Numbered from the stretch's first letter, positions 1 through 8,933 are shown. The stretch: 64,000 nucleotides of DNA from Ectopseudomonas oleovorans (GCF_003052605.1 NZ_QASO01000032.1:27920-91919); one strand, 5' to 3'. Numbers and translations are program-made. The notes: generated by a model not told the origin, from the letters alone.

Positions 1-15
1 AAGTGAGAGACAGGA

Positions 16-1299
16 ATGGACGAGGCGATCGTTGTCTTCTCTCGAAAAGGGATTTTCCAGACCACGATTGCCGCGCGCGACGTTCGCAGCCGGGAACATG
101 CGCGCAAGCTGTGGCCCTTGGTGTCTCCAGGCGCAGAGCGCCAGATGGTGACATGGGTCAGCCCCTCCTTTGAAAGCGGGAAGCTGCGTCGGCGATCCCA
201 TTTCCGCGTACTTCCTGCCCAGCACACCTTTAACCCCAAAGCGCACTTCGACGATGAAGAAGCCAGCCGATGGCGCGCCGTGCAGGAAAGTCCTGAACAC
301 CGGCGGGCGAAAGAACTTGTCGCGGCCGAACTCTCACGACGTTTGAATGCCGGGCTTGCGATGCCGTGGGCGTTCAAGGATATGGATGCGTCGGACTATC
401 CGCTGGAAGGCAACTTGTTGCTCGGCGCCGACCAGGTGGCAACCGAGCATCCCCTGGAGACGCCATTCGGCAGCAAATTCCGGCTCGACGTTGCCGTGCT
501 CGGCCCCCCGGTCCAGGCTGAACCGATGGTGCTGGGCGGCGTTGAAATCGAACTCGGCCACGCCTTCGACGGGCGCAAGGCTCTTATCGGGAAGTCGCTC
601 GGATTCCCGCTCATCTCCATCGACATCACCGAGATGACGCTGGACGAACTCACGCCCGAGTGGGCACGGCAGGTATTGACTGCGACCACGCGGAGCCACG
701 AGCAAGGACGCCGGCAGACCTACATCTATCTCCACGACCTGCTGTACCCCCTCTACGCGCAATTGCCGGCGTTTCTGGACGACGAGCAGCGCCATCAGTT
801 CCTTGTGTTTGCCGACGATGAGACCCTGAACAAGTTGGTGCGCTGGATGAACCTGCTCGCCGAAAAGCTGGAGTACCCGAAGGGTACGGTCGCCGTTGCC
901 TTGGTCAATGGCAAGAACGAACAGTCGCGCAAGATGCTGGAACGCGCGGGACAAGTCGTTGGCCCCGACTGGAGCGAGTTCAACGGCCAGCGATGCCTAC
1001 GACTGACCCTGCCGCGTCCCAAAGGCCCGGCGGATCTCCAGGCCCATCGCTTCCACATGACGATGGCGCGCATCCTGCTGTCGCACACTGATTCGCTCGT
1101 TGGCTACAAGTATTGCAACGGCGTAGACAACCACCACCCTGAAGAAGACGTGTGGGTTGCGCATCGCTGGATCGCCGACTTGAAAACCCATACCCAGCAT
1201 CGCGTCTTGCCGAAGCGGCTGGCTGAACCGATCAACAGATTGATCGCGGTGGTTTCGGACCTGCATCGCAATCACGCGGCTGCCAGCCAAGAGGCGTGA
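16..1299 (+). CDS. CoiA-like predicted PD-(D/E)XK nuclease
   Basis: A 427-residue protein. Seen: an ESPEHRRAK-type segment at residues 91-99, then FRLDVAV (D158) and GGVEIELGH (E177, E179), followed by a hydrophobic strand. This order of a helix with H and K, then D, then ExE, resembles the restriction-like core of competence protein CoiA and its relatives. The N-terminal 90 residues and the C-terminal half match nothing I recognise. The ATG at 16 is preceded by GAGAGACAGGA. It is the first gene in the window and converges with the membrane-protein gene that follows. Inference: a DNA-acting nuclease, perhaps part of a defence or uptake-related module with the MBL and E1/E2 genes downstream. 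Family assignment is moderate and function is unproven. Confidence 0.5.
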   Translation: MDEAIVVFSRKGIFQTTIAARDVRSREHARKLWPLVSPGAERQMVTWVSPSFESGKLRRRSHFRVLPAQHTFNPKAHFDDEEASRWRAVQESPEHRRAKELVAAELSRRLNAGLAMPWAFKDMDASDYPLEGNLLLGADQVATEHPLETPFGSKFRLDVAVLGPPVQAEPMVLGGVEIELGHAFDGRKALIGKSLGFPLISIDITEMTLDELTPEWARQVLTATTRSHEQGRRQTYIYLHDLLYPLYAQLPAFLDDEQRHQFLVFADDETLNKLVRWMNLLAEKLEYPKGTVAVALVNGKNEQSRKMLERAGQVVGPDWSEFNGQRCLRLTLPRPKGPADLQAHRFHMTMARILLSHTDSLVGYKYCNGVDNHHPEEDVWVAHRWIADLKTHTQHRVLPKRLAEPINRLIAVVSDLHRNHAAASQEA

Positions 1300-1376
1300 C
1301 CATCCCCCGTCGGAAGTCAGCCGATAGGCAAGCATTCCTGCGGAGTTACGCGCCTATTTGCAAAGAGCATTGAATC

Positions 1377-2165
1377 TCAGTCCGTAGTCGGTTTTGAGGC
1401 TCTTTTCCGCGGGGCCGAAGAAGGCAAAGACGGCAAGCACTCAAACAAGCGTTCTGCATAGACGAACCCCATCCGTCTGACCGCGCCCTGATCGAAATAC
1501 AGCAGCCAAGCGGCAAGTAATGCCAGCGAAATGAGCAGTGTCAAGCCTGCGGCAAGCCCCGGATCGGCAAGGTGCTCTAGGTTAAAATGAGGAGGTACTA
1601 CCTGCAGAATCTTTGCAATCAGCAATCCGTAGACGATGCCCAGGAGGCACGACACGATGCCGGCAGGCTTCATTGCCAGCATATTGCGGTGAAATCCGTA
1701 GGCGATGTTCTCTTTCAGCAAGAGCTGCTTGTTGGAACGCGTGAGTTCGCGAAGCCGCTTTGTGGCGCCAACGTAGATGTCGTCTGCCTTGTCAGGGCTT
1801 GCTGATTCTTCTTCTGCCGTTGGCATGGCGATGCCCAGCTTGGCCGTGATCGCCGTGTGGTAGCGCTGCTTGCTGACACCATCGAGAAACTTGTCGCGAT
1901 GGCGTAACGCGATGGTTGTCGGCATACCGCCCCACCTTGCAACCAGGATCTCTTCAAGCTTCTTCCCGCGCCCGCGAGCTACGCTCGCAAGCGCATAAAT
2001 GGCACCGCAGCCACCAAGCAAGCCGATCACGCCTGTAAGTACCGGGTGCTTTGCGCCGTAGACGCACAACAAAGGAACGAGCAGCGGTAACGCTACAAGA
2101 AGTCCTGGGATTACGCGCGCCTTGCGCTCATAGGGGTCTTTGACCAGTTCAAAAATAGTTGTCAT
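1377..2165 (-). CDS. four-helix membrane protein of unknown function
   Basis: A 262-residue protein that I do not recognise. Hydrophobic segments lie at about residues 18-37, 42-62, 167-188 and 204-224. This gives two N-terminal and two C-terminal membrane helices with a soluble, charged segment of about 100 residues between them. There is no signal peptide. The gene starts 6 bp after the stop of the WYL regulator gene on the same strand, so the two are almost certainly cotranscribed. Paired membrane helices around a soluble loop, next to a WYL regulator, would suit a membrane effector of a defence system, but that is inference from context only. Confidence 0.6.
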   Translation of the reverse strand: MTTIFELVKDPYERKARVIPGLLVALPLLVPLLCVYGAKHPVLTGVIGLLGGCGAIYALASVARGRGKKLEEILVARWGGMPTTIALRHRDKFLDGVSKQRYHTAITAKLGIAMPTAEEESASPDKADDIYVGATKRLRELTRSNKQLLLKENIAYGFHRNMLAMKPAGIVSCLLGIVYGLLIAKILQVVPPHFNLEHLADPGLAAGLTLLISLALLAAWLLYFDQGAVRRMGFVYAERLFECLPSLPSSAPRKRASKPTTD

Positions 2166-2171
2166 GGGCGT

Positions 2172-3074
2172 TCAGCTTTGGGCCGACAAGGCATCAATAT
2201 AGGGTTGAATTTCATCGCGGTTCTTTAAAGTGATCTGCTGCGCGAGAGGGTCGGGTGCTTCCTTGGTATGCAAGCCCAAACGCCTCAGCGTGTAATACAA
2301 AAACGCTTGGCGGCATGGAAGTTTGACCTGTCCGTCTTCCATTCCATAGTCCAACTCCAGGACTCGTTTCTTGGCAGCGGGCAAATCGGGGTGCGGTGCA
2401 AGCACCAGCGTCAAGAGAGTTTGCCAGTGCGAATCTTGGCTGGCGTCCACTTGGCTCGCTTCGAAGCCGTCGATGCGCAGGATTCGGGCGAGGACGAAAT
2501 CACTGAAGCGCTGGCGTTTGTGGCAAAACGCGCGCATGTGCCAGCGAAAACCGTCATTACCAAGGGCGTGGGGAGACAGCAGACGAACCGATTCGTCCAT
2601 GGACGTCATGGACTGGTAGCTCACCCAAATGGCTTCCTGCTGCCGAATTGCCCGGACCACTGCTTCGACGGTCTGTTCATTGATCGTGCGCCAGGGGGAC
2701 GGCGCCCAATCTGCCTCAAGTGCTGAGCCGATAAAGCTGGCCGCAGGCTCGATGACTCCCATCTTGGTGGCCAGCAGCTCCGCTAGATAGTGTTGCGCCG
2801 AACTTCGTTGGTAAAGCGGGTGAAAACTCGGCGCTGCCGTGTAGGTCTTGGAACTGCGGTCGTAAGTTAGGTTGCTCGGCGCCAACTCCGTGTACTTGGC
2901 AATGTCCAGTGACGCCTGGGGAACCGATATGCCGAAGTGCTCAGTGAGATCCATTCGATTAATGTGCCGTTCCCAGCGCAAACGGAAATCGATGAATTGA
3001 AGTCTGCTTTCCAACCCCCAACTTAGCCCTTTGGGCTCAGCAGGATTGGCGGCAGTGACAGAGGGCTCTTGCAT
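2172..3074 (-). CDS. WYL-domain transcriptional regulator (BrxR/CapW-like)
   Basis: A 300-residue predicted transcription factor. Residues 25-85 form a winged-helix-like DNA-binding region with a predicted recognition helix near ISVPQASLDIAKY. Residues 135-210 fit a WYL domain: a strand IWVSYQSM, then SPHALGNDGFRWHMRAF, then ARILRI. Residues 215-300 fit the WCX C-terminal extension. This three-part layout is that of the BrxR and CapW regulators, which repress BREX and CBASS defence operons and are thought to respond to a ligand. It is transcribed away from the MBL/E1 cluster across an 88-bp gap, so it is well placed to control both directions. What ligand it senses is unknown. Confidence 0.8.
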   Translation of the reverse strand: MQEPSVTAANPAEPKGLSWGLESRLQFIDFRLRWERHINRMDLTEHFGISVPQASLDIAKYTELAPSNLTYDRSSKTYTAAPSFHPLYQRSSAQHYLAELLATKMGVIEPAASFIGSALEADWAPSPWRTINEQTVEAVVRAIRQQEAIWVSYQSMTSMDESVRLLSPHALGNDGFRWHMRAFCHKRQRFSDFVLARILRIDGFEASQVDASQDSHWQTLLTLVLAPHPDLPAAKKRVLELDYGMEDGQVKLPCRQAFLYYTLRRLGLHTKEAPDPLAQQITLKNRDEIQPYIDALSAQS

Positions 3075-3162
3075 CAGTTGCGCCTAAAAAGTAGACGGAT
3101 ATAAAAAATAGTCGTACATTAACTATACGCGATCATCCTTCGGTCGTCTACCCGGAGCCCCA
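3075..3162. promoter_or_regulatory. divergent control region with spaced inverted repeat
   Basis: This 88-bp A+T-rich gap separates the WYL regulator (minus) from the MBL/E1 cluster (plus). It contains the perfect 7-bp inverted repeat GTAGACG (3091-3097) and CGTCTAC (3145-3151), 47 bp apart, enclosing the A+T-rich sequence ATATAAAAAATAG. The right arm lies just before the CCGGAG ribosome site of the MBL gene. It is a candidate operator for the WYL protein; short arms make chance possible. Confidence 0.35.
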
Positions 3163-4356
3163 ATGCCCACAACCATCACGTTTTTTCCCGTCGACAACGG
3201 GGACATGACCCTCATCAAGTTCGGCGACCTCGACGCAACCACCCTGCTGATCGACGTAAACATCAGGCAAGACGCCGACGACCCTGACGGTGAGGCGCGC
3301 GATGTCGCCAAGGATCTGCGCGACCGACTGAAGAAAGATGAGAACGGCAGGCCGTATGTCGATGCGTTCCTGCTGAGCCACCCGGACCAGGACCATTGCC
3401 GAGGCCTGACGCGGCACTTCCACCTGGGGCCGCTGGACAAGTATCCGGATGACAAGAAGGACGACAAGGACAAGAAGATCGTGATCCGCGAGATATGGTC
3501 GTCTCCGATCGTGTTTCGACGCGCCAGCAAGACGCACACCTTGAGTGACGACGCCAAGGCATTCAACACGGAGGCGCGTCGGCGCGTACAGCTGAACCGC
3601 GACAAGAATTTCGTCGTCGGGAACGGCGACCGCATTCAGATCATGGGCGAGGACATCGACGGAAAAACCGATGATCTCACCTCGATTGTGCGGAAGGTGG
3701 ACACGCGCTTCTCGACGATCAATGGCAAGAGTTCCGCATTCTTCTCCGCGATTCTTCTGGCACCCTTGGACGCCCAGGACGACGAAGAAGAGGAAGAGTG
3801 CCTGGTCAAGAACCAGTCCAGCGTGATCTTGAACTTCACATTGGCCGCTGATGCTCAGACGCCGGATGGCGCAAAATTCCTTACTGGTGGCGATGCCGAA
3901 GTATTTATCTGGAACCGCCAGTGGCAGCGCCACAAGGCCGAAGCCGATGTGCTTGAGTACGACATCATGCAGGCGCCACATCACTGTTCCTGGCATTCGC
4001 TGTCCTATGACAGTTGGTCGGACTACCGCGAAAAGGCCAAACTTGATGCCGACGCTCGCAAGGCGCTTTCGCAGACCCGCAACGGTGCCGTCATCGTCGC
4101 CAGTTGCAAGCCGATCGCAGACGACGACAGCGATCCGCCCTGCATCCGCGCAAAGCGTGAATACGTAGCAATCGTGGACGAAGTAAAAGGCGACTTTTAC
4201 TGCACGGGCGAATATCCGAGCGAAAAATCCGTGGAGCCCCTCGTTTTCACCGTCACCGCTCAGGGTGTGCAGCCTCCCTCGAAGAAGGAAGCCGGATCGA
4301 AGGCCGCCGCCGTGATCACCTCCGCGCGCGCGCCCATGCCACACGGGGCATCATGA
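3163..4356 (+). CDS. MBL-fold hydrolase, first of two in the E1/E2 cluster
   Basis: A 397-residue cytosolic protein with a metallo-beta-lactamase fold of the ComEC C-terminal type. Seen: metal motif SHPDQDH (H73, D75, D77, H78) after strand VDAFLL, a later GGDAE acid, and QAPHHCSWHS near residue 275 supplying a further His. No membrane segments and no signal peptide are present. Compared with the second MBL of this cluster it carries a longer, charged insertion after the metal motif. The start ATG lies behind CCCGGAGCCCCA. Its last codon overlaps the ATG of the E2-E1-JAB gene by 4 bp, so the two are translationally coupled. The substrate is unknown; a nuclease or other hydrolase is possible. 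Confidence 0.8.
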   Translation: MPTTITFFPVDNGDMTLIKFGDLDATTLLIDVNIRQDADDPDGEARDVAKDLRDRLKKDENGRPYVDAFLLSHPDQDHCRGLTRHFHLGPLDKYPDDKKDDKDKKIVIREIWSSPIVFRRASKTHTLSDDAKAFNTEARRRVQLNRDKNFVVGNGDRIQIMGEDIDGKTDDLTSIVRKVDTRFSTINGKSSAFFSAILLAPLDAQDDEEEEECLVKNQSSVILNFTLAADAQTPDGAKFLTGGDAEVFIWNRQWQRHKAEADVLEYDIMQAPHHCSWHSLSYDSWSDYREKAKLDADARKALSQTRNGAVIVASCKPIADDDSDPPCIRAKREYVAIVDEVKGDFYCTGEYPSEKSVEPLVFTVTAQGVQPPSKKEAGSKAAAVITSARAPMPHGAS

Positions 4357-6608
4357 CGGGCACCATCGCGGACGCACTGCATCAACTTCAGCGGCACAGG
4401 GGCCTTGTCCGCGTTGGCGAGCCAAGGAAAAGTGGTGAATCGACGCAGATTGAAGTCGATGTTGCTGTTGAATTGCCGAGCAGGTCTCGGCGCAATGGCG
4501 TATCCGGGACCGGAGTGCGCTCGGTCGAGACATGCGTTCTGGTATTCGGCAGTGACTGGCCCATGTCTGCACCCAAGCCTTTCTTGCGTGCGGACTTCCC
4601 ACTCAACTTGCCGCACATCAATCCTCATCGCGAAGGCGAGTTGGTCTCGCCTTGTCTGTTCGAGGGATCGTTGGACGAGCTGCTGCATCGGTTTGGTCTG
4701 GACGCCATCGTCGATCAGTTGATCGTTTGGTTGCACAAGGCCGCAGCCGGGACGTTGCTGGACCTTGAACAGGGGTGGGAGCCGACTCGTCGAGACAGTT
4801 GTCCTTCGACCCTTGTATTCAGTGCCGAGAATGTCGCGGCCGCCGCTCCCGCTGACGGCACGATTTTGGTGGTTCCCGCAGGCTACGTGACGATTGATGG
4901 CGGGCTATACGCCATCGTCAATGCCGAACTGACTGCTCAAGTCGATCCTGTGTTCTATCAGGAGGTTCACAACGACAAGTTGGGTAAATGGGGAAATGGC
5001 CATACCGCAGCCTTCATTGCGCGGGCTCCAATAACCGACGGCAACCCGCATGTGGTCGGCCACTATCAACCCGAGACGGTTGTCGATCTCGCGACGTTGC
5101 TTGATCGAGCAGCGGAACTCGGCGTCGATCGTGACGCTTTGGCTCAAGGCTTGGACGGCTACTATGGACGTTCGATTCTGGATATGCAGCAAGACTCGCG
5201 TGGCTGGACGCATGGCTTGTATGCGATTGTGATTCTGACTGTTCAAAGGCCAGCGTCGCTTGTGGGCTCACCGGGGAGAAGTATCGAGGTATTGCCCTAC
5301 GTGGTGCGCTATGAACTCAACGCTCAATCGCTCCTGGAGCGAAACGCCACGGTTCACCCGGCTTTTCACGCACATGCGTTGTCTCCCGAACTGCTGGCAA
5401 GAACGTCCGGCATTCCATCTGCGGCCACATCGCAGCCGCTGGTCTTGCTCGGCTGCGGAAGCGTGGGGTCGAAAATCGCGATGCAACTGGGGCGAGCGGG
5501 TTTCGGCTCAATGACCTTCGTCGATAACGAGTCCATGTCGCCTCACAACGCGGCCCGGCATGCACTCATTGAGCGGGCATCGGTGCTGGTCCCACCTCGG
5601 AAGTCGGCGCTGATGAAGACGGCCTTTGAGTCGCTGTCGCATCTTCAATCGCAAGCGTTCGACACCGACGCAGTGACTCTCTTGGTCGATGCTGCGCAGT
5701 TTGCTGCAACCGTTCCGCAGGATGCGGCCCTCATCGTGGATGCGACAGCCTCACTTCAGGTGTTGGCCGCAGAAACGCAATCAACGGCGCTGAACCAATC
5801 CCCTGCGCGGTTGGCACGGATCGTCATGTATGGCCAGGGGCGCTGTGTCGCGGTTTTGCTTGAAGGGCCTGGTCGCGCCGGTCGGGTTGACGATCTTACG
5901 GCATTCTTGTTCGAGTGCTGTCGGTTTGTGCCGGAACTGCGGGCGTCGATTGCTGGCGATACGTCTGAGCCGACGCGTATTTTTGTGGGCGACAACTGCC
6001 GTTCACTGACGATGCCAATGTCCGATGCCGTTGTTTCGCGTTCTGCTTCATTAGCTGGCCTGCAACTGGAACGCTGGCTCGTTGGCGGACTCCCGAAGGA
6101 GGCGACGCTTTGCGCCGGGGTCTCGGATACCGAAGGCCTCGGCATGGCATGGACCAGCACCAGCCTCGGCCCGACCACTGTGCTCAACGTAGCAGACGAT
6201 GGTGGCTGGAACATTCGGATTCTGCACCCTGTCGTGCAAGCGATCCATGCTGATGCGCTGCGCTGGGGCGCTCTGGAAACAGGTGGAGCCTTGGTCGGTC
6301 GTATCTCGTTTGAGAATCGAACCATCACCATTGCTGGCCTCGTGGATGCGCCGCCTGACAGCATTCGGGAGGCCGCCCGCTTCGTCCTTGGGACGAATGG
6401 GCTTGTTCAAAATTTGCGCACAGCGAATGGAACCTCTTTTGGGTATCTGGCCTTCATCGGCACTTGGCATAGCCACCCGAAAGGCGGCGCACATTCGGGC
6501 ATAGACCGAAATACGTTGCGCGGCATCGCCGAGGATGCTGGCGGCCTTCCCGCCGTGTCGTTGGTATGGACTCCGACAGGACTCAGGTGTGCGGTGGATC
6601 GCTGGTAA
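4353..6608 (+). CDS. E2-E1-JAB triple-domain fusion protein
   Basis: A 751-residue protein joining three ubiquitin-pathway folds. Residues 10-140 look E2-like: proline-rich strand region, PHINPHREGE, then SPCLFEG with candidate catalytic Cys101. Residues 360-580 are an E1/ThiF/MoeB adenylating domain: VLLGCGSVGSK nucleotide loop (367-374), FVDNE acidic strand end (389-393), and a late GDNCRSLTMPMSD with Cys549, a candidate thioester Cys or zinc ligand. Residues 635-751 are a JAB/MPN metalloprotease: ETGGALVG (E642) and HSHPKGGAHSGID (H706, H708, S715, D718), a complete JAMM set. Residues 150-350 are unassigned. The gene overlaps the upstream MBL gene by 4 bp and another MBL gene follows after 45 bp. 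CBASS Cap2 fuses E2 and E1 but has JAB on a separate Cap3, so this is a different arrangement. No ubiquitin-like partner is seen. Confidence 0.85.
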   Translation: MTGTIADALHQLQRHRGLVRVGEPRKSGESTQIEVDVAVELPSRSRRNGVSGTGVRSVETCVLVFGSDWPMSAPKPFLRADFPLNLPHINPHREGELVSPCLFEGSLDELLHRFGLDAIVDQLIVWLHKAAAGTLLDLEQGWEPTRRDSCPSTLVFSAENVAAAAPADGTILVVPAGYVTIDGGLYAIVNAELTAQVDPVFYQEVHNDKLGKWGNGHTAAFIARAPITDGNPHVVGHYQPETVVDLATLLDRAAELGVDRDALAQGLDGYYGRSILDMQQDSRGWTHGLYAIVILTVQRPASLVGSPGRSIEVLPYVVRYELNAQSLLERNATVHPAFHAHALSPELLARTSGIPSAATSQPLVLLGCGSVGSKIAMQLGRAGFGSMTFVDNESMSPHNAARHALIERASVLVPPRKSALMKTAFESLSHLQSQAFDTDAVTLLVDAAQFAATVPQDAALIVDATASLQVLAAETQSTALNQSPARLARIVMYGQGRCVAVLLEGPGRAGRVDDLTAFLFECCRFVPELRASIAGDTSEPTRIFVGDNCRSLTMPMSDAVVSRSASLAGLQLERWLVGGLPKEATLCAGVSDTEGLGMAWTSTSLGPTTVLNVADDGGWNIRILHPVVQAIHADALRWGALETGGALVGRISFENRTITIAGLVDAPPDSIREAARFVLGTNGLVQNLRTANGTSFGYLAFIGTWHSHPKGGAHSGIDRNTLRGIAEDAGGLPAVSLVWTPTGLRCAVDRW

Positions 6609-6653
6609 AGGCAAAGCCGCCGGCACTTTCTTGGCATAAAACGAAAGGGATGT

Positions 6654-7724
6654 ATGGCTGACTACTTCGAGATCGATTTTCTTGGCGTCGAAACAGCGAA
6701 AAGCGGGGATGCAATCACGCTACGCTATTCGGTGAATGGCACAGAGGGCGTGCACGTCGTTGACGGTGGGTATCTGGATACGGGAGATCAGCTCGTCGAG
6801 CACCTGAAGACGTACTATGGAACAACAGTCATCGACCATGTGATCCTCACACACCCCGATCGCGATCACGCCAATGGGCTGCGAAAAGTCCTGGAGCAAT
6901 GCACAGTCAAAAATCTCTGGATCAACAGGCCGTGGATCTATGCAGATCAGTTGATTGATCGATTCGAGACCTATGAATCAGTTGAAGCACTGAGACGGAA
7001 ATTGCGCTCCATCTACGATGCCACGGCAATTCTTGAGGATCTTGCGGTTGAGAAGGGAATTCCAATCCATGCCCCTCTTCAGGGGCAGAACATCGGTCCC
7101 TTCATGGTGATGGCACCCACACTAGATCGCTACTTCGACCTGATCGTGGACTCCGCGAAGACACCGGAAGCTGTTGAAGAAAGTGCTTTGGATAGCGCGC
7201 TGAGCAGCATATTCCGGGTGGTGAAGGCCGCGACCGCCTACATCAAGTCCCTGTGGGGCGAGGAATATTTTCCGCCGGAGCCTACCAGCCGTGAAAATGA
7301 AATGAGTGTGGTCCAGTCGGCTGTTCTGAACGGTCATCGTGTCATGCTTACTGGCGATGCCGGGCGTGAAGCGCTGCAAGAGGTTATTGACTACGCGCCT
7401 TTTGCCGGACTCGCGTTGCCAGGCATTCGGTATTTCCAGGTGCCTCATCATGGCGGGCGACACAATGTCTCGACTGAAATTCTGGATCAACTGGTTGGTC
7501 CACGATTGGACAGCATGCCGGACAAGCATACCTGGAATGCCATTTGCAGTTCTGCCAAAGCCGATGAGGATCACCCGCGGAAGTCCGTAATTCGCGCTGT
7601 ATTGCACCGGGGTGGGCACTGGGCGGCAACCGAAAGCAAGAATCTCCGCATTGGGGCGGGCATTACCCGCGATGGCTGGGTATCAATTCCTCAAGCAGAG
7701 TACCCCGAAGAGCAAGAGAGTTGA
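6654..7724 (+). CDS. MBL-fold hydrolase, second of the E1/E2 cluster
   Basis: A 356-residue protein of the ComEC-like metallo-beta-lactamase type. Seen: THPDRDHANG (H67, D69, D71, H72), the acid in LTGDAGREAL, and VPHHGGRHN as the third metal-binding segment. All expected ligands are present, so it should be catalytically active. It lies 45 bp after the E2-E1-JAB gene behind AAAGGGATGT and is probably in the same operon. It is shorter than the first MBL and clearly diverged from it, so the pair may have different substrates. There is no export signal, so it should act in the cytoplasm. Confidence 0.82.
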   Translation: MADYFEIDFLGVETAKSGDAITLRYSVNGTEGVHVVDGGYLDTGDQLVEHLKTYYGTTVIDHVILTHPDRDHANGLRKVLEQCTVKNLWINRPWIYADQLIDRFETYESVEALRRKLRSIYDATAILEDLAVEKGIPIHAPLQGQNIGPFMVMAPTLDRYFDLIVDSAKTPEAVEESALDSALSSIFRVVKAATAYIKSLWGEEYFPPEPTSRENEMSVVQSAVLNGHRVMLTGDAGREALQEVIDYAPFAGLALPGIRYFQVPHHGGRHNVSTEILDQLVGPRLDSMPDKHTWNAICSSAKADEDHPRKSVIRAVLHRGGHWAATESKNLRIGAGITRDGWVSIPQAEYPEEQES

Positions 7725-7778
7725 GCGGGCAGTTTGAGCGTGACGTGCTGTTCATTGGCTTTCTGCCGCCTACGTTAT

Positions 7779-7893
7779 GAGCGTCCCGGCGTTCCGCCGT
7801 CGGACTCGCGGGCTGCGCCCCGCGCCTCATGCCGAGTCGCGGCCACCCGGCTTTGATTCCTGACGCCTCCGGCCTTGCGGGCCTGCGCTTGCC
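7779..7893. repeat. dispersed ICE repeat, copy 1
   Basis: About 115 bp of G+C-rich sequence starting GAGCGTCCCGGCGTTCCGCC and ending GGCCTGCGCTTGCC. It recurs with a few substitutions at 9018-9140, and more distantly at about 15811-15912. Copies 1 and 2 flank the DUF6685-like gene as direct repeats. No reading frame is conserved across the copies, which points to a non-coding repeat. Confidence 0.7.
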
Positions 7894-7916
7894 TAACTAC
7901 CAGGTACTTGCAACCT

Positions 7917-8933
7917 ATGCATGCGATGTCGCTCTCTGAGTTTCCAATTTCTGTGCTTGAACTCCACACATGGCCGTGGTGGCGAAGATTTTGGAATCGA
8001 CCGCCGGCGCTTGTACGGAAGCGGTGTGAAGCTTGGCGTGAGCTATTGGGGCTCAAGGAGTCGGCAGGAAAAAATGTGCTCCTCAACACCGCAAAATCGA
8101 AGATTTTTGATGACTCACGCCGTCGATGGGACATCCTGGACAATCTTAATCGCAGCAACTTTACTTTGCGGAGCCGATTTTCGGGCTTAGCCTCGGGCGC
8201 TAAGGAGGCTTTCCAAAGTCCTCATGGATCGCTAGTGCAAGTGACGATGGTGCCTCACTTTGAATGCGACGCAAGCGATATAGAGGGCATCTCCGCAAGC
8301 AAGTCGGCAGATATGCCACACGAAAGTGTGGATGTCTTTGGTGCCTACTATATTGATGAGCAGAATCGATATGCCAGAAAAGGAAAGCCCCCGCTCGGAC
8401 TGGATGATGCGAGCTTAAAAGAGCTTTGTTCTCATGGCGAAATTCGGCTACTGCACGGACGTGGCTCCGACACGTTTAGCGTGCGAGCTTGGGATGGCCG
8501 TTTGTTCCTTGACAACAGTGGCGGATCTCACCATCTTGCGGGCGCCGTGCATGTCGCTAAGCGCATTGGCGCGCGCATTCACCTCGCCTCGAAACTCTAT
8601 CTCTACCAGCTCAACCATTTGACTGTGCAATGGCTGCTCGATGGATTTCATCTGGTATTGCTCCCCAAGGATTTGGCCGGACAGATGCTATGGACTGTGA
8701 AGAGCTTGGTAGGTTCTGGTTCGAACATGGAGTTCCCGCCTGTACTGGCCGAAGGCACGCTTTTGGCATTCCCCCGGGGTTCGCAAATCGCCGAGTCCGT
8801 GATGGCAGAACTATTGAGTCAGGGGCACCACGATTTGGGCAATGATTTGAGGGAAGCGCTGACTGCGCAACAGCGGTTCTTGACTGAATCGACGGCTCTA
8901 TGGACAAAGCAATTTTCATCTCCAACCTGCTGA
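7917..8933 (+). CDS. DUF6685-like protein of unknown function
   Basis: About 338 residues. The C-terminal half has DGRLFLDNSGGSHHLAGAVH and AKRIGARIHL, a pattern I associate with the DUF6685 family, whose function is unknown. No signal peptide or membrane helices are seen. An upstream in-frame start at 7875 would lie inside the flanking repeat, so ATG 7917 (or 7926) is the better start; neither has a strong ribosome site. The gene is less G+C-rich than its surroundings and sits alone between two direct repeats, which suggests separate acquisition. Similar Gly-Ser-His-His motifs could be catalytic, but this is not established. Confidence 0.6.
   Translation: MHAMSLSEFPISVLELHTWPWWRRFWNRPPALVRKRCEAWRELLGLKESAGKNVLLNTAKSKIFDDSRRRWDILDNLNRSNFTLRSRFSGLASGAKEAFQSPHGSLVQVTMVPHFECDASDIEGISASKSADMPHESVDVFGAYYIDEQNRYARKGKPPLGLDDASLKELCSHGEIRLLHGRGSDTFSVRAWDGRLFLDNSGGSHHLAGAVHVAKRIGARIHLASKLYLYQLNHLTVQWLLDGFHLVLLPKDLAGQMLWTVKSLVGSGSNMEFPPVLAEGTLLAFPRGSQIAESVMAELLSQGHHDLGNDLREALTAQQRFLTESTALWTKQFSSPTC

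Noticed and set aside
3148..4344. 398-residue minus-strand frame opposite the first MBL gene
   Set aside because: The plus strand has intact MBL metal motifs and a ribosome site; the minus frame has neither.
3163..7724. Type II CBASS
   Set aside because: There is no CD-NTase and no phospholipase, nuclease or pore effector coupled to a Cap2/Cap3 pair; JAB is fused instead.
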